Below, piece after piece: positions 56,206 through 64,000 of a stretch of DNA of 64,000 nt. Positions within the stretch are counted from its first letter, which is position 1; the number at the start of each line of letters is the position of its first letter. The translations under genes were made by a program, and so were the position numbers. This DNA is from Stropharia rugosoannulata. Lineage: Eukaryota > Basidiomycota > Agaricomycetes > Agaricales > Strophariaceae. The notes under the pieces are model-generated. The model made no database searches and was not told the origin of the DNA. It saw only the letters and a program-made list of their open reading frames with translations. Location: NCBI GenBank assembly GCA_028532985.1, contig JANCIK010000007.1:3162001-3226000 (forward strand). The letters run 5' to 3'.

Positions 56206-58102
56206 GAGGTAGTGGTAAGAGATTAAGATGGTTGAAGTTGAAATTCAACATTATGAACATTGTCACATGACATCACATGACTTTGTTTAATATTCTCACG
56301 GAGTACTGCCACCCATTTGCCCTGCTACATAGAGGATTAAGCAAAGCAAATAGGGGGTCAAAAAACTGTCCCAATGCTTCATTATTTTATTTATTTTATT
56401 GTGACGCAAGTTCTTCTTCAAATCACGTGATACTACTTGTTTTGGATAGGTCACATGTCCAACTACCTATGTGTGAAATTTCAAGTCCTTACATAATCTG
56501 GTTGTTCCGCTATTAACTGATATGTCCAAACGTCCCAAACATTGGGACAGTTTTTTGAGCCACTGTAGCTGAAGAAATATTCGCGGACATGGACGACCGT
56601 ACCCCTAGTTTCCTGTATGATCTAGCAAAGCTTTTCGAGAATGATCCTACTGGCCAATTTTTGGATGAGTCACCTGTCTTTTCCCATGATTCAGTTATAA
56701 ACCTATATGATTTCATCAGTAAATATGCCCGATACACAATACTCTCTCACACATGGACAAAGGACACTTCTGGCGAGATTTCTTATCAGGACTGGCCTAC
56801 AAGAGAACAGAATCCTAGTGGATATGCAAAGATAAGAAATTTCTGCGAAGCATCTGCTCGGGATCATGGCATCTATCTAGGGTGGATTGACACTTGCTGC
56901 ATCAATAAGGAGAGTAGTGCAGAGCTGGACGAGGCCATTCGGTCCATGTATAAATGGTACAAACAAGCCTCAATCTGCATCGTTTATCTTTCAGAGACAA
57001 ACTCCGAAGACGGCATGGCGCAGGATTCATGGTTTACCAGGGGATGGACGTTGCAAGAGCTTGTGGCACCCTCCGAAATGGCAGTATACAACAGCAACTG
57101 GATTATGTTGCCTGTTGACCAGGTAGCAATAGCAGCTGCTGCCGGAATCAAAGGACACAAAATTAGCAAGTTTAATAATGGACGACAAAATGAGATCCCA
57201 ATATCCCGACGGTTGCAAATGGCATGTGAGAGGCAGGTGACACGCGAAGAGGACACAGCCTACTCTCTAATGGGTATTCTTGATGTCAGCATTCCGATAG
57301 CATATGGTGAAGGCTCCTGCCGCGCCTTCTCTCGCCTGATGCGCGAAGTCATCAGCTCAACCAGAAATGTCATGGATATTTTTAACCGTGGCTACTCTGA
57401 AGAGAATTGCGATATCATCCCCAGTACTGTAGATGTCTATAAACATCGCTCAGATGCCTTTGATTCCATTCGTGCTTTTGGCTATAACCGGTCCAAACTG
57501 AACGACGTACTCCCTATTGAACCGTTCCTTCTCACGCACGTAGGGCTGCGTGTACACCTTCTTCTCGTCCCAGGCGTCCACAAAAACGGCTTCAGTCCAT
57601 TATTCAAACGTGAGTATCAACCCGTAGGAGATTTATACGGCGAAGTTTGGGGCTATCTCTTATTAGAAAAAACATTCAAAATGAAGGATATGGACGATGG
57701 TTACGCGCTGTTTTTCGGCGTTTTCAACTTCTCCCTGACAAATGGCGAAGTAATAATCCAAAATCCCTGCCTTTCAATCCCGCTGACAGTCACATCCAGA
57801 CCGGACTCTTCGTCATATGAATCATATTCTTCCCCAAATCCTCTGAATACTACTGAACGTTTTAATGTTTCATCTAGTCGGGGACGTACTTTGTCTCCTC
57901 CAGTTTTTACACTGAAAACTTCAAAGGATCCTGCAGGAAAAAACTCCGAAATTAAGGTAACCGAGAACGAGCTGATGTCTTACGGTCTACGTCGTGTTAT
58001 GTTATATTTATGAAATGGATGTTTGTATTACCTCTCTTCATCGAGGGCATCTGAATATATGTTGCAGTTTGTACAATCCAATCAGGTGTGCTAGTGCGAA
58101 GC

Positions 58103-58345
58103 TTAAATACAAGTGTATACAACCAGAGAAGCAGTAGACAAGGAAAAGGTAGGCTTCTTTGGGGTCCATAGTTTGGGCACTTGGATGATATGTATGACAA
58201 GTGCATGGGCTAGGTCACAGTCAACTGCGTACAGCAGGGCCGGTGCTGTCAGTGCATTGGTATGTAAGAAGATATAAAGAGTGTAGAGATATGGGCGTAC
58301 ATCTTGGAGATTTTGTCGAATGGCTGCGGTGCGTGCTGCTGTCAT
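58103..58345 (-). CDS. Small convergent reading frame downstream of HET copy 3
   Basis: An 80-codon frame containing PYLYTLYIFLHTNALTAP and LAHALVIHIIQVPKLWTP, ending STASLVVYTCI. It is nearly identical to 28913-29221. A TATA-like sequence (58381-58386, minus strand TATAAA) is 36 nt upstream. It is oriented tail-to-tail with the HET gene 90 nt away. The hydrophobic middle suggests a membrane peptide; its reality as a gene is unproven. Confidence 0.35.
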   Translation of the reverse strand: MTAARTAAIRQNLQDVRPYLYTLYIFLHTNALTAPALLYAVDCDLAHALVIHIIQVPKLWTPKKPTFSLSTASLVVYTCI

Positions 58346-60338
58346 GGCTGAATTACGAGAAACAGATGGAGAGCGGGAAATTTATACATCACGTTCTATT
58401 AATAATGCTGCTCATTACTAGGCGATCACACTGCTCGCATATTCCCTATCCTGTGCGAACGCTTGTACTATGATACATTAAGTAATACTGCAGAGGAGCA
58501 ACTGGCAACGTAAAGAAACAATGGAGATTGAAAAGTCGGCGAGACTTACCGACGTTGTTCGTCCATGTCAGGTTTACCTAGATCACGATCACCCAGGAGA
58601 AGGCAAGCATCAAGGCTCAAATCACACCTCAGTCAGAATCAGAACCGTACTCCCCATTCGCGGGGGCGAGAGGTGGGAGCGAGACTTCGAGGTCGAGGAT
58701 CATAGTGAACACCGGCAGATCATTCAAACCCGAAGGGTAGATCAAGACCACCAAGAGTATGCGAATTAACCTATATAGATACATCAAACAGCAAAGCTAG
58801 AAAAACAAAAAAGCGAAGGGCAATATAACACAAAAGCGAAAGAAGGTACACGTACTATACATCTAGATACAAACATGAGCATGTTCAGCGCCGCCATCGC
58901 ATAAGCGGCTTATGCGCGGTGACTATATCTTCGCGAAAACAAGGGAAAAATGTCAGCGAAAGAGAAGAGGGAGAATCCAAATAAGAAAGGCGAGGGTTAT
59001 TGTGATGGTTCATAAATCAGCATAAGTTTATCGTCACGATGAAGCTGCGACCACTGCCGCAGCACATCCCCATTTCCCCTTCCCGGCGTTGGATGGTATG
59101 GCCGACACGGAGAGGGAACGCGAGGTTGGGACAGGCCTTGCCGCTGTGCTACCATGAGCAGCTGATCCGAGCATCTGGCCTCCACCGAGCACGGTGCTCA
59201 CGCCCTAGCTATAGAGATACCTCCTCTTCTCTTCCTTCTTCGAATCAACCACGAGGGTCTGGTGCAAAGGGAGGGGTGTGCGAGCAGGCTGGGGTGCTGT
59301 GGAGAAGCGGGGTGCTTGCGTGACATTTGCAGGCACAGCTGGGAAGTCGTTGTGTCGTGGGCGGGTAGCGGGGACAGACCCAGGCGAAGGGGCGGAGAAG
59401 GGCTGGGAGCGCTGCTGCACAGGCTGACGAAGTGGGAGGTTCTTTGGGCGGGACAGGCTGATACCGGTAGGTGAACTGTGAGCTGGGAAAGACGGCGATG
59501 GTTTATAGACCGGCTCCCGGGGGAACGAGGTCAGAGACAGACTGCATCTATGACTTGAGGATAAACAAGACCGAGTCGACGGATGATGCAGCGGTGGAAG
59601 CCGAGCGCTCAGATGCGGCTGTGGAGGATGTAGTGGACAGGATAGAGCGAGTAGAAGACCGGGAGCTTGGGCGGGAGTCCGTGTCTGATTCATCGTACCT
59701 GTCGGTCAGTGTTGCGGGATAATGGTGCTGGGGAATGCAGTGCGCATGGTGAGCACGCCCTCCGCTGTTGCTCTGTCGAGTCGCGCAAAAGCTCCTTGGT
59801 GACCTCGTCGTGCGTTGCTTCCAGGAGCTGTTGAGCTAGCTCACGGGGACACAGGTGAACGTTCCGCAAGGGTGATTGAGCCTGGAACCTTATGACACGT
59901 GTTGACAACGTCTGGTGAACGGGATGGGACTCGGTTGGAATTGATATGGGAGCAAGAGCAGGCGCATATGGAGCAAAAAAAACGTTGCAAGCAAGCATTA
60001 TTGGCACTGCTCGGTTCGTTGAATATGCGTAATTAGGGTCGGTTTATAAAATCCATTGGATAAAAAATCGACGGGCGATTGAATTACAATGCATCGTTGA
60101 GATTTGTTGTAGCATGGCCAAATAGTCTAATCTGTTGAGCAGATAAATTAGTACTCGAATTGAAACGCTCACTACTGCATGTCACCTCCCGTATCCGAAA
60201 GAATTTTGTACCTGTATTTCGTTTCAATTGTGAACCAGGAAATTGTTGTGATTATAATAATATTAACCATTTGCGAGCGTCTGCGTGTGAGCTGCGTTGT
60301 AGAAATATGCAGTACTCCGGTCAACATAATACAAACGA
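58346..60338. repeat. Cassette 3 downstream flank, left part
   Basis: Homologous to cassette 1 sequence 29222 to about 30430. Includes GC-rich stretches with long open frames on both strands (59205-59722) that I do not trust as genes. Confidence 0.5.
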
Positions 60339-60347
60339 GTGCCGAAG

Positions 60348-61001
60348 AGTGAAGGCTATTCACCCAGCAGTTTTTTCGAAACACGTGGTCAACCCGTCAC
60401 GGGATATTTTTCCCATCTGCTAACGTTGAACTTCACAAAAATGAACTACGAGCGTTTGACGAGCGTTGTCCTCGATGCATCGCCTTAAAGCTGCTTCAGG
60501 AGCCCTAGAGTAAATAAGTAACCACTTCAATCTACACACAGTCTATATTATGTCGCGCAGTACAAGTGGAAATAATTGGGATGTATTGTTATGATTAGCA
60601 TTGGATGTGCAAGGCGCTTTCCCGATCCTTCACTTTCCAGAATGCCACAAAGTTTGTTCAAAATACAAGGCTTGAATTTATTACTTGAATCGAATTAATG
60701 TTGTCTGTGTAAAGATAATTGATATTGGACAAGGTGCACCTTGGGCTTGCCTTCACGTTGGACACGCCATCACAGCTTACATTGCGTTAACACAGTTAAT
60801 ACCTGTACTACGTGACATAAGAAATGGCTAATTATGTACTCTAAGGCTCCTGAAGCAGCTTTAAGGCGATGCATCGAGGACAACGCTCGTCAAACGCTCG
60901 TAGTTCATTTTTGTGAAGTTCAACGTTAGCAGATGGGAAAAATATCCCGTGACGGGTTGACCACGTGTTTCGAAAAAACTGCTGGGTGAATAGCCTTCAC
61001 T
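60348..61001 (+). mobile_element. Non-autonomous MULE-related MITE
   Basis: A 654-bp element with 165-bp inverted repeats (60348-60512 and 60837-61001) and a 9-bp target duplication gtgccgaag (60339-60347 and 61002-61010). There is no coding capacity. Its ends (agtgaaggctattcacccag ... cacgtgg ... cacgggatatttttcccat) align with those of the MULE at 51106-54914, so that transposase may be able to move it. Confidence 0.9.
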
Positions 61002-61010
61002 GTGCCGAAG

Positions 61011-61365
61011 CATTACGGTGGACGTTGAACAGGGCGTGTTTGCGTGATATAAGGAGCGAGAACAGACCGGAGGCGTTGACACACCCTCCGAACATAAGCA
61101 TCGCACAAAGTGTGGAAAGGTTCTATTGACCAATGTCAGTAAATGCAGTAGAGCTGGACGTGAGCCTACGATATACACTTAAAGCCATCAATCAATGAAG
61201 GCTCTCCCTCCTACACTGTTTGTTGGCATACCAAGCCGTCGTCACTGCTGCTTCACGTTTGCGATACTGCCATGAATCGACACGGCATGAGGCCCTAGGC
61301 GCATGGGTAGAGGAGAAGGACGGGAGACGTTGACGCAGAGGCGGTCAGTGACAAGGGTGGTCAAA
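61011..61365. repeat. Cassette 3 downstream flank, right part
   Basis: Continues the cassette 1 sequence (about 30460-30842) after the MITE. It is cut at 61366 by the LTR of the next element. Confidence 0.65.
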
Positions 61366-61629
61366 TGTGACGGACTGCCTTTAGTCGTCACAATCTTCAG
61401 CTATATCTTATCTTATCCCACCTTTATCATCCACTCTGATAGTGGTTAGATATATCTAGTACTTTTATCTTTTATCATATCACATTTATTTACTGCATAA
61501 ACACTCCTGTAGAGTATATAAAGGGCCTCTGCATCGTAGGTAGGGCCCAAGTCTTGAATCTACAGCTTTATCCTGTCTTTTGAGGCTTGACTCGTGTGCC
61601 GGGACTCGTGTGAATCACGCCCCGTCACA
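61366..61629 (+). repeat. 5' LTR of a Ty3-like retrotransposon
   Basis: A 264-bp segment starting tgtgacgg and ending ccgtcaca, an 8-bp terminal inversion bounded by TG...CA as in LTRs. It contains a TATA box and is followed after about 190 bp by a Gag start. The 3' LTR lies outside the window, so the boundaries rest on the terminal motifs and on where cassette homology stops. Confidence 0.72.
61515..61523 (+). promoter_or_regulatory. TATA box of the LTR promoter
   Basis: tatataaag inside the LTR, about 106 bp before its 3' end, a usual place for the U3 promoter. Confidence 0.6.
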
Positions 61630-61815
61630 TATTTTTGACAGTACTCGTCGCTGTAAACTCGCAATACTCTACGGGACCACCCCGAACCTTTGTCAGTGCA
61701 CTGCTCGTCGACCAAACCCCTCGGATTCATCTTGGACTGATCACCCAAGACCCTAGGCGAAGTTAAGTCCTCTTGCAATTTTATTACTGACCTTTTTCTG
61801 CTATAGCATTTTTCT

Positions 61816-64000
61816 ATGTCTTCGTCGAGGCTTACTATGCCGTCGAAGTCTGGTCCCAGTAAAAACACCGTACCGCGAGCCGGAGGGCAGGGTAGCGGTG
61901 TGGGACCAGCGCTAACACGCGCTCACGCTCAACCCGAGGTCGCGACTCGTGAGCGTAGTATTGTGGCCGATGACACAGAGGGTGCTCGGTCGACTGCTGG
62001 CCAGACAGATGTGCCAGACAGTAATAAGGCCGTAGATGATGATCTACAGGACCTTACTAGGGATGTGCAGCAGCCCCCTATCATTGATGTTGATAATGAG
62101 AATAACAATAATATTAATGACGGAATTGACTCATCTTTAACTGAATTGTCCGATGACGATTCCGAAGTCAATATAAGAGAACTTGCCGTAGCCGTATCAA
62201 CTACTACGGCATCAGTCAATCAACTCTTTCCTATTATGGAAGACATGTTAGTAAAATTCGGTTTAATTCATGGAATGTTAAAGAAACATCAGGCTCAACT
62301 TGATGACTTAACTGAAAGGGCCGAAAACTCCGGATTCGAGAACAATCTAACGGACTTTGAGACCCCTTCTCAGCCAAGAGCAAAGGGGAAGGCCATCGAC
62401 CCTAGAGAATGGGGTAATATTAATATTCCACAATCTGAGTTAAATCCCAATGCACAGCAAGTCCGCTTTGCTGAGTTCCAAGCGAGAGCCCATCCTGAGA
62501 AACAGCCAGACAGCCAGAATGATGAGATTATGCAGCTCAAGCAGCGCTTAGAACAAATGGAGCGCGAGAAACGCCAACTCGAAGAAATGTTAAGCGCCCG
62601 CGAGCGTGGGAACAACCCGCAGACGCCGCACGTCGAACGAAGCGGTACACGTCCCCTGGCTAATAGCCCGCTTTCGCACGAGTTCGCAAACTTTTTCACA
62701 CCGAAGCCCGCTGAGAAGCGTGCTCCACCTATTCCATCAGTAATTCTGCCGCCCACGAGCCTTATTGGCAGAATAATTAATAACTCTAATAATAATGAAC
62801 ATGAACAACCTACTCAAGCACGGGGTAGTAGGTCCACTGCACGAGTGGACAGTTCCGATCCATTCGGATTCCAGGCGCTATGCGACCCCTACGGAACGGA
62901 GGGGATGACCACTAGTTACAGATTTGGCCCAGTAAAACCAATGACACCCGAGAAATACAATGGCGAAGTTGACGCGATCAAATTCTCGCGTTATGCGCAG
63001 CAATGTGCGCGCTACATACGCCAAGCAGGATTCCCACCATCTGAACATGTATATTGCTGTGGAGACTTCGTTGGAGGTAAAGCAGCAGAATTCTTTGAAA
63101 CAAATATAATTGCTAGTGATAAAGAATGGACAATGTCTGAATACTTGAAAGAACTATTTTTGTACTGCTTCCCACCGGATTACCGGATGAAGCAAAAGAA
63201 GAAACTCGAGCACTTTGAACAAGGTGATATGACCGTAAAGAGGTACGCCGCTAAACTGCGCGTACTATTTATGGTTATTGGAACTTCGACGCCACAAGAA
63301 CGTGTGGACAAATTATTCTACGGATTGCGCAGCTGGTTAAGGCGCAAATTAATGGAGCAACGTATTGATCCCTTAACACACAACTGGGACGATGTCATCG
63401 AAACCGCTACGGTCTTCGAGACAGCCGCTAATGCGGAAGATAGCTCAAATGCTGGACGAGATCCAAGCCCAGTTAGAAATTCAAACAAAAATAATAAGAA
63501 TAACTCTAATAAGAATAATAAAAACAACTCTGACAACCGTCAGAATAACCGTTGGAATGACTCCAACAACAACCAGAATGACTCTGGCTATCGAAACAAT
63601 AATAAGAACTACTCTGGATCGCAACAGAGGACACAAAATAATAATTATAACAATAACTACAACAATAACAAGTATGGCAATAAGAATAATAATTACAGAG
63701 GCAACAACCAGAATAACCAGTCTGGTAACAATAGAAACAACAATACATATAACAGAGGCAATGACCAGCCATATTGCAACGATTGTGGTGAGTCTGGACA
63801 TTATCCCAGACAGTGCAATAAAAGGAAATTTGTTAAAAGAGATGATGTACAAAAAGGAGGTGCAAAAGCATTTCAAATGGAATTAGAGCAACCATTGATC
63901 GATCTGGATGATACCACAGCTTCTCCAGCCGACGTGGATGCATACTACATGGAAATCGAAGCAAATATGATAACTTTCGACGACTTCGAAGGCGATTTTG
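61816..64000 (+). CDS. Gag (start of Gag-Pol) of a Ty3-like retrotransposon, cut by the window edge
   Basis: The frame from ATG 61816 is open to the last base, at least 728 codons. The N-terminus is acidic and disordered. A coiled-coil segment (KQRLEQMEREKRQLEEML) lies near residues 240-260. The retrotransposon Gag capsid region follows (FPPDYRMKQKKKLEHFEQGD, VKRYAAKLRVLF), then a long Asn-rich tract and one CCHC zinc knuckle, CNDCGESGHYPRQC, at 654-667. The frame then continues into acidic sequence where a protease would begin. No integrase or RT is visible within the window, so the Ty3 assignment rests on the Gag and LTR features. Confidence 0.85.
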   Translation, partial: MSSSRLTMPSKSGPSKNTVPRAGGQGSGVGPALTRAHAQPEVATRERSIVADDTEGARSTAGQTDVPDSNKAVDDDLQDLTRDVQQPPIIDVDNENNNNINDGIDSSLTELSDDDSEVNIRELAVAVSTTTASVNQLFPIMEDMLVKFGLIHGMLKKHQAQLDDLTERAENSGFENNLTDFETPSQPRAKGKAIDPREWGNINIPQSELNPNAQQVRFAEFQARAHPEKQPDSQNDEIMQLKQRLEQMEREKRQLEEMLSARERGNNPQTPHVERSGTRPLANSPLSHEFANFFTPKPAEKRAPPIPSVILPPTSLIGRIINNSNNNEHEQPTQARGSRSTARVDSSDPFGFQALCDPYGTEGMTTSYRFGPVKPMTPEKYNGEVDAIKFSRYAQQCARYIRQAGFPPSEHVYCCGDFVGGKAAEFFETNIIASDKEWTMSEYLKELFLYCFPPDYRMKQKKKLEHFEQGDMTVKRYAAKLRVLFMVIGTSTPQERVDKLFYGLRSWLRRKLMEQRIDPLTHNWDDVIETATVFETAANAEDSSNAGRDPSPVRNSNKNNKNNSNKNNKNNSDNRQNNRWNDSNNNQNDSGYRNNNKNYSGSQQRTQNNNYNNNYNNNKYGNKNNNYRGNNQNNQSGNNRNNNTYNRGNDQPYCNDCGESGHYPRQCNKRKFVKRDDVQKGGAKAFQMELEQPLIDLDDTTASPADVDAYYMEIEANMITFDDFEGDF

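Larger units (their letters stand above)
54959..56565 (-). mobile_element. Tc1-type transposon, complete
   Basis: A 1607-bp element flanked by TA (54957-54958 and 56566-56567). The inverted repeats are 218 bp (54959-55176 and 56348-56565), begin cagtggctcaaaaaactgtc, and differ by about one base. Each repeat ends internally with an inverted copy of its own terminal motif. It lies 35 bp to the right of the MULE's target duplication, in the same HET exon. Its intact transposase and near-identical ends indicate recent insertion. Confidence 0.95.
50523..58013 (+). pseudogene. HET-domain protein, copy 3, split by a MULE and a Tc1-type element
   Basis: Exons 50523-50640, 50665-50697 and 50748-50957, then a fourth in three pieces: 51004-51105, 54924-54958 and 56568-58013. 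The pieces join in frame once each element and one target duplicate are removed. The HET motifs lie in the last piece: YTILSHTWTKD, GWIDTCCINK, WFTRGWTLQELVAP. The C-terminus is complete (MSYGLRRVMLYL). The first intron has shrunk to 24 nt and, if unspliced, reads through in frame. The last piece from the ATG at 56589 could encode a 474-aa HET protein lacking the N-terminal region, if transcribed from a promoter in the Tc1 element. Confidence 0.85.

Noticed and set aside
56589..58013. Calling HET copy 3 a complete gene from its internal ATG
   Set aside because: The ATG corresponds to an internal Met of copy 2 and the N-terminal region is present upstream but separated by two transposons, so it is treated as a disrupted gene.
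59205..59722. Overlapping Pro/Ser-rich (minus) and acidic (plus) frames
   Set aside because: Both strands are open because of composition, and neither is conserved in the matching part of cassette 1.
63481..63876. 131-codon Ile/Val-rich minus-strand frame resembling a membrane protein
   Set aside because: It is the reverse complement of the Asn-rich tract of Gag.

Overview
The window looks like accessory DNA from a filamentous basidiomycete, most likely an agaricomycete. The reasons are introns of 50-95 nt with GT-AG ends, HET- and BTB-domain proteins of basidiomycete type, a tyrosine-recombinase retroelement and a Ty3-like retrotransposon. Species cannot be assigned from the sequence alone. 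No rRNA, tRNA or CRISPR was seen. All calls come from reading the sequence; no searches were run.

Positions 1-20400 are the gene-bearing side. They hold a peroxisomal PEX13 gene (4197-5516), a signal-peptide protein (8522-9534), and two single-pass membrane proteins with Ser/Thr-rich stalks and a cytoplasmic PPTY motif (10398-11778 plus; 17611-19265 minus). They also hold an AT-hook nuclear protein (12693-13664 minus) and a tandem pair of small secreted paralogues (15296-15850 and 16409-17002 minus). The second secreted copy has an in-frame stop.

Positions 20747-61365 are built around three copies of a cassette centred on a four-exon HET-domain gene, of the kind used in fungal allorecognition. 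The copies are at 21200-28888, 44538-46630 and 50523-58013. Only the middle copy has an uninterrupted frame. Copy 1 is split by a 5.6-kb DNA transposon with about 91-bp inverted ends that carries a DDE transposase, an accessory gene and a BTB-domain gene. Copy 3 is split twice, by a 3.8-kb MULE (223-bp inverted ends, 9-bp target duplication, intact 994-aa transposase) and by a 1.6-kb Tc1-type element (218-bp inverted ends, TA duplication, intact 339-aa DD34E transposase). Removing each insertion with one target-site copy restores the HET frame. A 654-bp MITE with ends related to the MULE sits in the third cassette's downstream flank.

Between cassettes 1 and 2 lies a DIRS/Ngaro-type retroelement (about 31238-36136 minus) with a spliced gag, an RT-RNase H frame, and a tyrosine recombinase whose catalytic-tyrosine tail is frameshifted. 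Non-coding dispersed repeats fill 36.1-44 kb and 46.9-50.3 kb. The right edge (61366-64000) is the 5' LTR and gag region of a Ty3-like retrotransposon that inserted into the end of cassette 3 and runs off the window.
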